This document shows, in pieces, positions 50,571-60,049 of a stretch of 64,000 nt of DNA. The notes under the pieces are model-generated. The model did not search any database. It was not told the DNA's origin and worked only from the letters and a program-made list of their open reading frames with translations. The stretch covers positions 558,001-622,000 of the forward strand of contig NZ_CP071613.1 of assembly GCF_017357245.1 (NCBI RefSeq), in the 5' to 3' direction. The translations under genes and the position numbers were made by a program. Within the stretch, counting starts at the first letter, position 1. Each line of letters starts with the position of its first letter. The stretch is from Rhizobium bangladeshense. Lineage in GTDB: Bacteria; Pseudomonadota; Alphaproteobacteria; Rhizobiales; Rhizobiaceae.

Positions 50571-52100
50571 ATGAAAGACTATCTTTTGGGGCTCGATGCC
50601 GGCAACACCGTTATCAAAGCGGTGATATTCGACCGGCAGGGCAACGAGATCGCGGCCGCGTGCGAGGAGGGGCATAGCCGCATGCCGCACCCGGGGCATG
50701 TCGAGCGGGGGCTGGAGGAACTTTGGACGAATACACGGCAAGTCATCCGCGCCTGCATCGGAAAGGCAGAGATTCAACCGGAGGAAATCGTTGCGATCGG
50801 TTGCGCCGGACATGGCAACGGTCTCTATGCGCTTGATCGGGAAGGCGCTCCACTGCTCGGCATCCAATCGCTCGACACGCGGGCGGCCGGGCTGGCCGAC
50901 GAATGGCGAGAGGCCGGTGTTGGCGACCGGACTTATCCGATCGCCCGACAGCGTCCGTGGCCATCCCAGACGCCGACGCTGCTTGGCTGGCTTAAGCGCT
51001 ACCGGCCGGAACTGTTCAACCGTATCGGTACGGTATTCTTCTCGAAAGATTTTGTCGTCAACCGCCTGACCGGCTGCCGCGTCAGCGAGGTGTCTGACAT
51101 GTCGGGGGCCGGGCTCCTCGATCTTGCCACGCGCCGTTACGACAAGGCGTTGATGGAGGCCTACGGACTGGCCGATTGCATGGACCTCCTGCCGCCGCTC
51201 ATCGAAAGCGCGGACATTGCCGGTACGGTGACGGAAGAGGCGGCGTTGGAGACCGGGCTCGCCGCCGGGACTCCGGTGGTCGGCGGCCTGTTCGACGTCG
51301 TCGCCTCGGCGCTCGGATCGGGCGTTTCGCGCACCGGCAGCGCCTCGATCATTGCCGGAACCTGGAGCATCAACCAGGTCATTGTCGACGGCCCTGATCT
51401 CGATGAGCCGGTCTTCATGTCTTCGACTTTCGATCGCACCCGCTATATGGCGATGGAGAACAGTGCGACCTCGGCCGCCAATCTCGAGTGGCTGGTGCGG
51501 GAGTTCTTCGAAGGCGAGCCTGTGAAAGGCACGTCTCCCTTCGATGCCTGCTGCGCGCTGGCTGCGGCGATCGAGCCCGCGGCAAACGACCCGATCTACC
51601 ATCCATATCTCTATGGTGCTCAGCAGGACGGCCACGCCCGCGCCGGGTTCTACGGTATCGCCGGCTGGCACACCAAGGGGCATCTCGTTCGCGCGCTTCT
51701 CGAAGGTGTCGCCTTCGGTCATCGCCAGCACATCGAGACAATCCGGACGGCGGGCGCCGTCTTCAACGAGGCGGTTCTGTCCGGCGGCGGATCACGCAGC
51801 TTGATCTGGCCACAGATCTTTGCCGATGTGCTCGGTGTTCCCGTCACCGTTACCCGCTCGCGTGAAACCGGTGCGCTGGGGGCTGCGATTGCGGCCGGAA
51901 CCGGCGTCGGGCTCTTCGCGGACTTCAGCGCCGGCGCTGCGGCCATGGTTGCTACCGAGCGGCATTATCGCCCGAACGTCTCGCTCGAGGCGCATTATGC
52001 GCGTCGTTATGAGCTCTATCGCGACATAGCTGAAGCGATGGCGCCGTTCTGGCGGCGTCTGACAGCGGCCGAGCCAGCTGTTGCGGGAGTGGCGGCATGA
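50571..52100 (+). CDS. FGGY-family carbohydrate kinase
   Basis: A 509-residue two-domain sugar kinase. The N-terminal ATP-loop (LLGLDAGNTVIKAVIFDRQG), ILSLDTRA-like IQSLDTRAAGL, the Asp in GGLFDVVASALGSG, and SGGGSRSLIWPQIFADVLG with ETGALGAAIAAG all fit FGGY. Closest types are L-xylulose/3-keto-L-gulonate kinase and erythritol kinase; the sugar cannot be told. ATG follows GGGAGGGG; an earlier in-frame start would overlap the aldolase. ATGA overlap with the GMC gene. Confidence 0.9.
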   Translation: MKDYLLGLDAGNTVIKAVIFDRQGNEIAAACEEGHSRMPHPGHVERGLEELWTNTRQVIRACIGKAEIQPEEIVAIGCAGHGNGLYALDREGAPLLGIQSLDTRAAGLADEWREAGVGDRTYPIARQRPWPSQTPTLLGWLKRYRPELFNRIGTVFFSKDFVVNRLTGCRVSEVSDMSGAGLLDLATRRYDKALMEAYGLADCMDLLPPLIESADIAGTVTEEAALETGLAAGTPVVGGLFDVVASALGSGVSRTGSASIIAGTWSINQVIVDGPDLDEPVFMSSTFDRTRYMAMENSATSAANLEWLVREFFEGEPVKGTSPFDACCALAAAIEPAANDPIYHPYLYGAQQDGHARAGFYGIAGWHTKGHLVRALLEGVAFGHRQHIETIRTAGAVFNEAVLSGGGSRSLIWPQIFADVLGVPVTVTRSRETGALGAAIAAGTGVGLFADFSAGAAAMVATERHYRPNVSLEAHYARRYELYRDIAEAMAPFWRRLTAAEPAVAGVAA

Positions 52101-53722
52101 ATATGCATTTGAATGATGCGTTAAACGATGCGGAAAAATACGATTTCATCGTCGTCGGTGCGGGATCGGCGGGATGTGTTCTGGCCAACCGGCTGTCGCT
52201 CGATCCGAAAAATCGCGTCCTTCTGCTCGAGGCGGGCGGCAGCGACCGGTATCATTGGGTGCATGTGCCGATCGGCTATCTCTACTGCATGGGCAACCCG
52301 CGGACCGACTGGATGATGAAGACGGCGGCGGAAGACGGACTGAACGGAAGGTCGCTGCCGTATCCGCGTGGAAAAGTTCTGGGCGGCTGCTCGTCGATCA
52401 ACGGCATGATCTACATGCGGGGCCAGGCAGCCGATTACGACGGCTGGCGGCAGGCGGGTAATACCGGCTGGGGCTGGGACGACGTGCTGCCCTATTTCCT
52501 GAAATCCGAGGATAATTATCGTGGCAAATCGCGGATGCACGGGGCCGGCGGCGAATGGAGGGTGGAAAAGCAGAGGCTCTCTTGGCCGATCCTTGATGCC
52601 TTTCGGGATGCGGCGGAGGAACTCGGAATCCCCAAAATCGACGATTTCAACGCCGGCGACAACGAGGGCTCAGGCTATTTCGAGGTCAACCAGCGCGGCG
52701 GCCTGCGCTGGAATACGACCAAGGCATTTTTGCGCCCGGCGATGAAGCGCGCCAATCTGCGCGTGTTGACCGGAGCCGAAACCGAGCGGCTGGAATTCGA
52801 CGGCAGGAGCGTGACAGGCGTGCGGTTTCGGCTGAATGGGCGGAGTTATCTGGCTCGCGCCGGTCGCGAGGTCATTCTGTCCGCCGGCGCGATCAATTCC
52901 CCGAAAATCCTGGAGCTTTCCGGGGTCGGCCGTCCGGAGGTGTTGTCCGCTGCCGGGCTGAAGGTCGTTCATGAACTTCCGGGCGTCGGCGAAAATCTAC
53001 AGGACCATCTACAGATCCGTACGGTCTTCCGCATCGAGGGCGCCAAGACGCTGAACCAGCTCTATCACAACATGTTCACCCGGGCGGGCATGGGGCTCGA
53101 GTATATGCTGCGCCGGTCCGGGCCATTGTCGATGGCGCCGAGCCAGCTCGGCATCTTTGCCAGGAGCGATCCGGCTGTTGCTACGGCCGATCTCGAATAC
53201 CATGTGCAGCCGTTGAGCACCGACCGGCTCGGCGAACCGCTGCACAAATATCCGGCCGTCACCGTTTCCGTCTGCAATCTGCGGCCGGAAAGCCGGGGAA
53301 CCGTGCATGTTGGCGGCGCCGACCCTTCCCTGGCACCGCAAATCCGCCCGAATTATCTTTCGACCGTTGGCGATCGGCTGGTCGCGGCGAAATCGGTCAG
53401 GCATGCCCGCCGGCTGATGGAGGCCGCCGCCATTCGCAAATACCGGCCGCAGGAGACGCTGCCGGGCACGAATTACCAGAGCGACGAGGAACTGATCCGT
53501 CGCGTCGGCGACATCGCCACGACGATCTTCCATCCTGTCGGCACCTGCAAGATGGGCAACGACACGATGGCGGTTGTCGACCCGCAATTGCGGGTTCATG
53601 GATTGGCGAAGCTGCGGGTGGTCGATGCCTCGATCATGCCCACAATCGTGTCAGGCAATACCAACTCGCCAGTGATCATGATTGCCGAGAAGGGCGCCGA
53701 GCACATTTTGTCGAGGACGTAA
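52097..53722 (+). CDS. GMC-family FAD alcohol dehydrogenase
   Basis: A 541-residue choline-dehydrogenase-like flavoenzyme. FAD motif FIVVGAGSAGCVLANRLS, GMC signature 1 around PRGKVLGGCSSINGMIYMRG, signature 2 AGAINSPKILELSGVG, and the catalytic His in IFHPVGTCKMG with the C-terminal NTNSPVIMIAEK. It oxidises an alcohol, in this context probably a primary or secondary hydroxyl of the imported polyol. A decayed 149-bp homologue of its 3' part lies at 63.5 kb. Last gene of the operon. Confidence 0.92.
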   Translation: MNMHLNDALNDAEKYDFIVVGAGSAGCVLANRLSLDPKNRVLLLEAGGSDRYHWVHVPIGYLYCMGNPRTDWMMKTAAEDGLNGRSLPYPRGKVLGGCSSINGMIYMRGQAADYDGWRQAGNTGWGWDDVLPYFLKSEDNYRGKSRMHGAGGEWRVEKQRLSWPILDAFRDAAEELGIPKIDDFNAGDNEGSGYFEVNQRGGLRWNTTKAFLRPAMKRANLRVLTGAETERLEFDGRSVTGVRFRLNGRSYLARAGREVILSAGAINSPKILELSGVGRPEVLSAAGLKVVHELPGVGENLQDHLQIRTVFRIEGAKTLNQLYHNMFTRAGMGLEYMLRRSGPLSMAPSQLGIFARSDPAVATADLEYHVQPLSTDRLGEPLHKYPAVTVSVCNLRPESRGTVHVGGADPSLAPQIRPNYLSTVGDRLVAAKSVRHARRLMEAAAIRKYRPQETLPGTNYQSDEELIRRVGDIATTIFHPVGTCKMGNDTMAVVDPQLRVHGLAKLRVVDASIMPTIVSGNTNSPVIMIAEKGAEHILSRT

Positions 53723-53802
53723 ATGGCTGATCGCACCAGGCGCATGATGGAAGAGGTAAAGACCGATGTGAAACTGGTCGTGCCGGCCGCACCGATCTCC
53801 GG

Positions 53803-54546
53803 CTAAGCCCTCCCATACATCCGGCTCGCCCGCAGCAGGCGTTGCGAATAGGGATGTTCGACCGCGCCTCTTCGCAGCGCCTCGATATCGACCTGTTCGA
53901 CGATTTCGCCCGCCTCCATGATCGCCACACGGCTGCACATGTGGGAGACGACGGCGAGGTCGTGGCTGACGAGGAGATAGGTGAGGCCGCGCTCCTTGCG
54001 CAGGTTCTGCAGCAGATTGAGGATTTCGGCCTGGACCGACACATCGAGCGCCGATGTCGGTTCGTCGAGAAGCAAGACGTCGGGGTTCAGCATCAGAGCG
54101 CGGGCGATCGCCACGCGCTGCCGCTGGCCGCCGGAGAGCTGATGCGGAAACCGGTAGCTCAGCGCCGGATCGAGGCCGACTGATCGAAGCACGGCATTCA
54201 CATCGACGGAATTGCTGTCCAGACCCTGGTTGCGCAGCGGCTCCTGCAGCTGCGAGCGGATGGTCTTGCGCGGATGCAGCGATCCGTAAGGGTCCTGGAA
54301 CACCATCTGCACCCGGCGGAAGAACGGTCGGCTGCGCTCTCGCTCCAGCGTTTCGCCGTTAAGCGCGATCTGCCCGTCATAATTAGCGTTGAGGCCTGAG
54401 AGCGCCCGAAGCACTGTGGATTTGCCGCAGCCGGATTCGCCGACCAGGCCGAAGGCCGTGCCGCTTTCGACGGCGAGATTGACATTTCTGACAACAGGCC
54501 TTTGCCCGTGTCCGAAGCGGATGGTGAGATTGTCGATCCGGATCAT
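53803..54546 (-). CDS. Dipeptide/oligosaccharide ABC ATPase (DppF type)
   Basis: A 247-residue ATPase: [62 protein letters not shown], and switch His in LLVSHDLAVV. It is shorter than typical DppF (about 330), lacking the C-terminal oligopeptide cap. Its ATG overlaps the stop of the DppD-type gene. Last of the five-gene importer. Confidence 0.92.
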   Translation of the reverse strand: MIRIDNLTIRFGHGQRPVVRNVNLAVESGTAFGLVGESGCGKSTVLRALSGLNANYDGQIALNGETLERERSRPFFRRVQMVFQDPYGSLHPRKTIRSQLQEPLRNQGLDSNSVDVNAVLRSVGLDPALSYRFPHQLSGGQRQRVAIARALMLNPDVLLLDEPTSALDVSVQAEILNLLQNLRKERGLTYLLVSHDLAVVSHMCSRVAIMEAGEIVEQVDIEALRRGAVEHPYSQRLLRASRMYGRA

Positions 54547-55397
54547 CGTGGCGGCTCCGATGCGAGTTCGTCAAGCCAGGCGGGATCGCGCTTCAGGATC
54601 GGCAGCCGGGCGGGCGGATCCTCGATCTTCGGCAGCGATGCCAGCAGCCCTTGCGTATAGGGGTGTTTCGCCTTGTCGAGATCACGGGCGTCGAGCACTT
54701 CCACGACGCGGCCGGCATACATGATGAGGACGCGATCGCAGAAATTGCGGATGAGGTTGAGGTCGTGGCTGATGAAGATCAGGCCGAGATTGCGGCGCAA
54801 GACCAGCTCGTCGAGCAGAGCCAGGATTTCGAGCCTCACCGTCACGTCGAGCGCCGAGGTCGGTTCGTCGGCGATCAGCACTTCGGGCTCGGCTATCAGC
54901 ATCATGGCGATCATCACGCGCTGGCCCATCCCGCCCGATATCTCGTGCGGATAGAGGCGGGCGACACGTTCGGGATCGCGGATCTTGACGGCCTCGAGCA
55001 TTACGAGCGCCTGACTGTAGGCTTTCCTGGCGCTCTCCTTTGAATGGTGAAGACTATAGGTTTCGGCGATCTGTTCGCCGATCCGCATGACGGGGTTGAG
55101 CGAGTATTTCGGATCCTGCAGGATGAGCCCGATGCGTCTCCCGCGGATCGTCATCATCGTTTTCTCATCCGCCTTGAGGAGGTCGAGGTCGCCAAAGCGC
55201 ATCCGCTCGGCGCTGACATGTGCCGTTGGCGGCAGGAGCTTCATGATGGCGCGGCCGACGGTGGACTTGCCCGACCCGGACTCGCCGACGATCCCGAGTT
55301 TTTCCTGCCCGAGCGTAAAACTCACGCCGCGCACCGCGCGCATGTGGCCGCCGCCATAGGCGATTTCGAGGTTGCGGATATCGATCAGCTCGGTCAT
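54543..55397 (-). CDS. Dipeptide/oligosaccharide ABC ATPase (DppD type)
   Basis: A 284-residue ATPase: [80 protein letters not shown], and the C-terminal oligopeptide-cap motif [17 protein letters not shown]. Signature is SGGMGQRV rather than SGGQRQRV. Start was placed at the ATG overlapping the permease stop; the open frame upstream lies in that gene. Confidence 0.93.
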   Translation of the reverse strand: MTELIDIRNLEIAYGGGHMRAVRGVSFTLGQEKLGIVGESGSGKSTVGRAIMKLLPPTAHVSAERMRFGDLDLLKADEKTMMTIRGRRIGLILQDPKYSLNPVMRIGEQIAETYSLHHSKESARKAYSQALVMLEAVKIRDPERVARLYPHEISGGMGQRVMIAMMLIAEPEVLIADEPTSALDVTVRLEILALLDELVLRRNLGLIFISHDLNLIRNFCDRVLIMYAGRVVEVLDARDLDKAKHPYTQGLLASLPKIEDPPARLPILKRDPAWLDELASEPPR

Positions 55398-56329
55398 TCC
55401 GCCCCCCTGGGATCCAGGACGTCCCGGAGGGCGTCGCCGACAAGGTTGAAGGCGAGGCTGACGAGCGCGATGGCGATGCCGGGCGCGGCGATCACCCACG
55501 GACTGTCGAGCATGAATTCGCGCCCGCTTGCGGCCATCGAGCCCCATTCGGGCCATGGCGGCTGCGCGCCGAGGCCGAGGAAGCCGAGACCAGCGGCGGT
55601 GATGATGATGCCGGCCATGTTGAGGGTGACGCGGACGATAACCGAGGGAATGCACATCGGCAGGATGTGGCGGGTGATGATCGTGATCGAGGTCGCGCCC
55701 TGCAGGCGCACGGCGGCGATATAATCCGCCTTGCGCAGGCTGAGTGTCTCGGCGCGCGCCAGCCGCGCGATCGGCGGCCAGGCGGTCAGCGAAATGGCGA
55801 TGATCGCATTGGTGATGCCGGGGCCGAGGGCGGCTGCGAAACCGAGCGCCAGCACCAGCCCCGGGAAGGAGAGGAAGATATCGGTGATGCGCATCAGGAT
55901 TTCATCGACGATGCCGCCGAAATAGCCGGAGAAGGTGCCGATCAGCAGGCCGAGGGGCGCGACGATGATCGTAACCAGCATGATGATGTAGAGCGTCGTG
56001 CGCGCGCCGTAGATGACGCGGGCAAAGACGTCGCGGCCGAAATTGTCGGTGCCGAGCCAATGCTCGGCCGAAGGCGGCGCAAGCCGTCCGGCCATATCCT
56101 GGACGATCGGATCGTAGCCCGTCAGCAGAGGAGCGGCCGTCGCGACCACGATCAGGAGCACGATGATGACGAGGCCGGCAAGGCCGAGCGGGTGCAGGCT
56201 GAACTTCTGCCAGCCCTGATGGATCTGCTGCGCCGACGAGTGGAACCAGCCCTGCGGCTCCGGCGCTAGCAGCCATCCGCGAAAGCCGCCGGCATTTGCG
56301 CTGTTTGCGTCTTCGGTCGAGATCGTCAT
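55394..56329 (-). CDS. Dipeptide-type ABC permease (DppC type)
   Basis: A 311-residue inner-membrane protein. An N-terminal cytoplasmic part is followed by a helix (LAGLVIIVLLIVVATAAPLL), then HWLGTDNFGRDVFARVIYGA typical of DppC, four more helices, and the C-terminal GDALRDVLDPR. The ATG four bases after the upstream stop is used; a TTG eight codons upstream is possible. Confidence 0.92.
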   Translation of the reverse strand: MTISTEDANSANAGGFRGWLLAPEPQGWFHSSAQQIHQGWQKFSLHPLGLAGLVIIVLLIVVATAAPLLTGYDPIVQDMAGRLAPPSAEHWLGTDNFGRDVFARVIYGARTTLYIIMLVTIIVAPLGLLIGTFSGYFGGIVDEILMRITDIFLSFPGLVLALGFAAALGPGITNAIIAISLTAWPPIARLARAETLSLRKADYIAAVRLQGATSITIITRHILPMCIPSVIVRVTLNMAGIIITAAGLGFLGLGAQPPWPEWGSMAASGREFMLDSPWVIAAPGIAIALVSLAFNLVGDALRDVLDPRGAE

Positions 56330-56333
56330 GGCG

Positions 56334-57431
56334 TCACCGTGTTCTCGGATCAAGGATGCGATAGAGGACGTCGGACAGGATGTTGATCGTCAGGAAGACG
56401 GCGCCGATCGTCAGCACCGAACCCATCACGACATTCATGTCGTTCATCTGCAGCCCGCGGGTGAGGTATTGGCCAAGTCCCGGCCAGCCGAAAACCGTCT
56501 CGATCAGCACCGCGCCTTCGAGCAGGCCCCCGAAGGTCAGCGCCAGGATCGTCAGCAGCTGCACGCGGATATTCCTGAAGGCATGCCGCCAGACGACCTT
56601 GCGGGTGCCCAGGCCCTTTGCCCGCGCTGTGATGATGTATTCCTGGCTCAGCTGCTCCAGCATGAAGCTTCGCGACATGCGGCTGATATAGGCGACCGAA
56701 TAATAGCCGAGGATCGCCGCCGGCAGGATGATGTGGCCGAGCGCGTTGTGAAACACGTCCCATTGCCCCTGGATCGCCGCATCGATCAGCAGGAAGCCGG
56801 TCATCGGCGTGACGAGGCCTTCGTAGAAGACGTCGATCCGACCCGAGGCGCCGACGAGCTTCAGCTTCGCATAGAAGACGAAGAGCGCCATCAGCCCGGT
56901 CCAGAAGATCGGGACGGAATGGCCGGCAAGGGCAACGATCCGGGCGATGTGGTCTATCACGGTTCCGCGCCTGACGGCGGCGGTGATGCCGAGTGGGATG
57001 CCGACGATCGCACCGATGATCATGGCGATGATCGCAAGCTCAATGGTTGCCGGAAAGATCGTCATCAGGTCGGTGAGGATTGGCTGGCCCGTCGTCGCCG
57101 ACATGCCGAGATCGCCTGTGGCGATCTTGCCGACATAGGAGAGGAATTGCATCCAGATGGGCTGCCCGAGCCCAAGCTCGTCATAGACGCGGTCGTAAAC
57201 CTCCTTGCTGACCTCCGCCCCGGTAATGGCGAGCACCGGGTCGGCGGGCAGCAGGCGACCCATCGAGAAGGTCAGGAAGAGCAGGCCGAGCAGCGTCGTG
57301 ACGACAGCTACCACGCGCCCCGCCAGCCGCCGCAGCAGGCTGATCAGAGGGTGCGGGGCCGCGTCGGCGAACCCGCCCGCGGTCGAGCGGCGGCTCGCCT
57401 CCTGCTTCGATGTGAGATCGGCGCTCGCCAC
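56334..57431 (-). CDS. Dipeptide-type ABC permease (DppB type)
   Basis: A 365-residue inner-membrane protein, six helices, with the DppB signature LLGLLFLTFSMGRLLPADPV, SQEYIITARAKGLGTRKVV (EAA loop) and VFGWPGLGQYL. An N-terminal extension of about 30 residues precedes the first helix. GTG start after GGAG, 5 bases from the binding-protein stop. Confidence 0.92.
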   Translation of the reverse strand: MASADLTSKQEASRRSTAGGFADAAPHPLISLLRRLAGRVVAVVTTLLGLLFLTFSMGRLLPADPVLAITGAEVSKEVYDRVYDELGLGQPIWMQFLSYVGKIATGDLGMSATTGQPILTDLMTIFPATIELAIIAMIIGAIVGIPLGITAAVRRGTVIDHIARIVALAGHSVPIFWTGLMALFVFYAKLKLVGASGRIDVFYEGLVTPMTGFLLIDAAIQGQWDVFHNALGHIILPAAILGYYSVAYISRMSRSFMLEQLSQEYIITARAKGLGTRKVVWRHAFRNIRVQLLTILALTFGGLLEGAVLIETVFGWPGLGQYLTRGLQMNDMNVVMGSVLTIGAVFLTINILSDVLYRILDPRTR

Positions 57432-57436
57432 GCGCT

Positions 57437-59023
57437 CTACTCCTTGGTCACATCATGCCAGCGCGTCGACCATGTCGTGTGCCCGTGATAGCCCTTCACG
57501 TTGGCGCGCATGACATAGGGGTCGGTTCGCTGGAAGAAGATGACGAGCGGGGAGGCCATGCCGGCATAGATGCCGTCCATCTTCTTGAAGATGTCGGTGC
57601 GCTTTTCCGTGTCGCGCTCCTTCATCGATTGGTCGATCAGCGTGTTGAGCTCATCAACCTTCATGCCGGTCCGCCAGAGATAATAGCTGCCGAGGCGCGC
57701 CTCGTCGCTATTGTCGGGGTTGAAGGCATATTGCGTGGCGACGGCGAAGGGATCGGGCAGGCGGGCGCCGGAATTGCCGAGCAGCACTTCGAATTTGCGC
57801 TCGCGGAAGGCGGGCGTGAACTCGCCGGGCACGAGATCAAGATCGATGCCGGCGGCGCGCGCACTCGCCTGCAGCGCCTCGGCGAAGGGCAGGGTTGGCG
57901 CCCCCGAGGGATTGAGGACTTTCTTCAGGCCGTTGGGGTATCCGGCCTCGGCCAGCAGCTGCTTGGCCTTGGCGGGATCGTAATCATAGCGGACGGCGGC
58001 CTCTTCGGGAGCGCCGATCATGCCGCGCGGGATCATCGACTGCCAGGGGAAGCCGGTATGGCGCATGATGTTGCCGGAGATCGCCTTCCAGTCGAAGGCG
58101 TACTGAAAGGCTTCGCGGACCTTCGGCTTCTGCAGGTCCGGGTCTTTCTGGTTGAGGGCGATATAGTAGAAGCCGAGGCCCGGCACGTTCTCGATGACCA
58201 TATCCTTATTGGTGGAGAGCGCATCGAGATCGCCGCTTGCCACATATTGGCCGACATCGACGTCGCCGGCTTCGAGCTGAAGCCGGAGATTGCCGGATTC
58301 CGGGATATGGCGGGCAACGACGCGGGCCATGGCCGGCTTGCCGCCCCAATATTTCGGCTGCGCATTGAAGATCGCCACATCGTTCGGCCGCCATTGCGCC
58401 AGACTGAACGGGCCGCTGCCGGCGGAATAGGCCGAGAGCCAGGCGCCGCCGAAATCGCCGTTCGCCTCGTGCGACAGCACCGTCTTCTTGTCGACGATGC
58501 CGATCGAGGAACCGGCCAGCGAATAGAGCACCAGGTCGGTATTGACCGTTTGCGGCAGCTCGATCTCCAGCGTGTGTTCGTCCTTGGCGCGGACGAGCTT
58601 TTCGACGTTATCTGATGTGAAACCCCAGAGTGCGACGTCGGTGGAGCCGACCTGGCCCATCTTGATGACGCGCTGGATCGACCAGGCCGCATCCTCCGCG
58701 GTGACCTTGTTGCCGCTCTGGAAGACTGCGTCGTCGCGCAGGGTCAGCGTGATGACCTTACCATCAGGCGAGACCTCCCATTTCGTCGCAAGCATCGGCT
58801 TCAGCGTCTTGAGGTCATCAGGCGACAGTTGCACGAGGTTGTCGTAGAGGTTGGAGATCAGCTCGGAAACCGTCCGGGCGTTGTTCTGGGCCGGATCCAG
58901 CGTGCGGATGCCGGTCAGGTTCGTCCCGATCACCAGCATGTTGGGCGGCGATGCCGCCAGGCACGGCTGCGCCGCCATCAGCGCGCCTGTCATTGCGATT
59001 GTCGTCAGTAGCTGTTTCAGCAT
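57437..59023 (-). CDS. Dipeptide-type ABC binding protein (SBP family 5)
   Basis: A 528-residue exported protein. The signal peptide (LLTTIAMTGALMAAQPCLAA) is cleaved near residue 23. SBP_bac_5 landmarks: LDPAQNNARTVSELISNLYD, LTLRDDAVFQSGNKVTAEDA, FQYAFDWKAI, AKQLLAEAGYPNGLKKV. Start ATG follows GGGAGG; the 48-codon open extension upstream runs into the gap. Relatives carry peptides, but also oligosaccharides, opines and nickel. Next to a DapA-family enzyme, an SMP-30 lactonase and a uronate dehydrogenase remnant, an aldonate or uronate ligand is likely (inference). Confidence 0.92.
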   Translation of the reverse strand: MLKQLLTTIAMTGALMAAQPCLAASPPNMLVIGTNLTGIRTLDPAQNNARTVSELISNLYDNLVQLSPDDLKTLKPMLATKWEVSPDGKVITLTLRDDAVFQSGNKVTAEDAAWSIQRVIKMGQVGSTDVALWGFTSDNVEKLVRAKDEHTLEIELPQTVNTDLVLYSLAGSSIGIVDKKTVLSHEANGDFGGAWLSAYSAGSGPFSLAQWRPNDVAIFNAQPKYWGGKPAMARVVARHIPESGNLRLQLEAGDVDVGQYVASGDLDALSTNKDMVIENVPGLGFYYIALNQKDPDLQKPKVREAFQYAFDWKAISGNIMRHTGFPWQSMIPRGMIGAPEEAAVRYDYDPAKAKQLLAEAGYPNGLKKVLNPSGAPTLPFAEALQASARAAGIDLDLVPGEFTPAFRERKFEVLLGNSGARLPDPFAVATQYAFNPDNSDEARLGSYYLWRTGMKVDELNTLIDQSMKERDTEKRTDIFKKMDGIYAGMASPLVIFFQRTDPYVMRANVKGYHGHTTWSTRWHDVTKE

Positions 59024-59069
59024 CTCAAGACCTCCCAATCCTGTTGTTTGCGGAATGAATGTTTCGAAC

Positions 59070-60014
59070 TTAGCCGGCTGCCTTGATGTCCTGCCGGTCC
59101 GTTTGAATGTCGCCCGCGGCCTCCCAGCCTCGAAGCAACCGATGCAGTTCGTCGCGGTCATGCGCATCGAGCTGCGGCAATCCCGGCACGCGTACCGGGC
59201 CGACGTCGAGGCCGGAAAAGGTGACCGCCTCTTTCACGACGGTCACGTTCGCGCCGTTGCGGAATTTGGTGCGCATCCGCTCGAAGGGTTCGAGCTTGTT
59301 GACGATGGCTCTCGCCGCGGCGAAATCGCCCTTGTCAAGCGCTTCATGGACGGCGAGCGACAGCCTCGGGGCGACGTTGACGAGGCCCGAGGTGAAGCCG
59401 CGTGCGCCGGCTGCGGTGAACGTCGGCGCCCAGCTCTCCGCCAGGCCGCAGACGAAGAGCGCGCCATTGGGATCGGCGGCGGGGATCGCCCGCGACAGCA
59501 GCATCAGATCGGTCGTGGCGAACTTGATGCCGGCAATATTATCGTGGTTGGCGAGGCGGACGATCTCCGCAACGGTGAAACCCTCGGCCCTGACATAGGC
59601 GACGAGGGGCAGGGGCGAAGCGTCGGCGAGATCGCAGAAATAATCGATTTGGGCAGATGGTGCTGCGAAGGGATCGACGGGCTGATGCGACATGACGGCG
59701 GAGGCGCCAATCGCGGCCGCATTCCTGGCCATTTCGATCGCCTCGCGCAGCGACCGGCCGATCGCCGCCGTTACCGGCGCGCGGCCGTCGACGCCTGAAA
59801 CCGCCGCCTCGTGGACGATCCGGATCTCCTGCGGCGTCAGCGCATAAAATTCGCCGGTATTTCCGGCTGCGACGATGTTGTGAATGCCGGCCACGGCCAC
59901 CCGCTCGTAGACCTTCGCGGTAATCCGGGGCTCGACTTCGCCCCGAGCGTCATAGGCCGTGACGGGAACGCCCGACACGCCCTTAAGCGCCTTGCGCATG
60001 ATCGCGATGCTCAT
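59070..60014 (-). CDS. DapA-family lyase/dehydratase
   Basis: A 314-residue Schiff-base (beta/alpha)8 enzyme. GVSGVPVTAYDARGEV, GNTGEFYALTPQE (catalytic Tyr region) and IAGIKFATTDL (Schiff-base Lys) mark the family. Members include dihydrodipicolinate synthase, N-acetylneuraminate lyase and 5-dehydro-4-deoxyglucarate dehydratase (KdgD). Given its operon with SMP-30 and a uronate dehydrogenase remnant, the KdgD-type dehydratase or a 2-keto-3-deoxy-aldonate aldolase is most likely. It lies 46 bases upstream of the binding protein. Confidence 0.85.
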   Translation of the reverse strand: MSIAIMRKALKGVSGVPVTAYDARGEVEPRITAKVYERVAVAGIHNIVAAGNTGEFYALTPQEIRIVHEAAVSGVDGRAPVTAAIGRSLREAIEMARNAAAIGASAVMSHQPVDPFAAPSAQIDYFCDLADASPLPLVAYVRAEGFTVAEIVRLANHDNIAGIKFATTDLMLLSRAIPAADPNGALFVCGLAESWAPTFTAAGARGFTSGLVNVAPRLSLAVHEALDKGDFAAARAIVNKLEPFERMRTKFRNGANVTVVKEAVTFSGLDVGPVRVPGLPQLDAHDRDELHRLLRGWEAAGDIQTDRQDIKAAG

Positions 60015-60049
60015 TTTTCTCCCCCGTTCGCTTTTCTTCCAGTTGATCG

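Noticed and set aside
53723..53806. 27-codon ORF after the GMC gene
   Set aside because: It starts at the GMC stop and overlaps the DppF-type stop by three bases. No ribosome-binding site of its own and no recognisable content; perhaps the tail of a lost gene.
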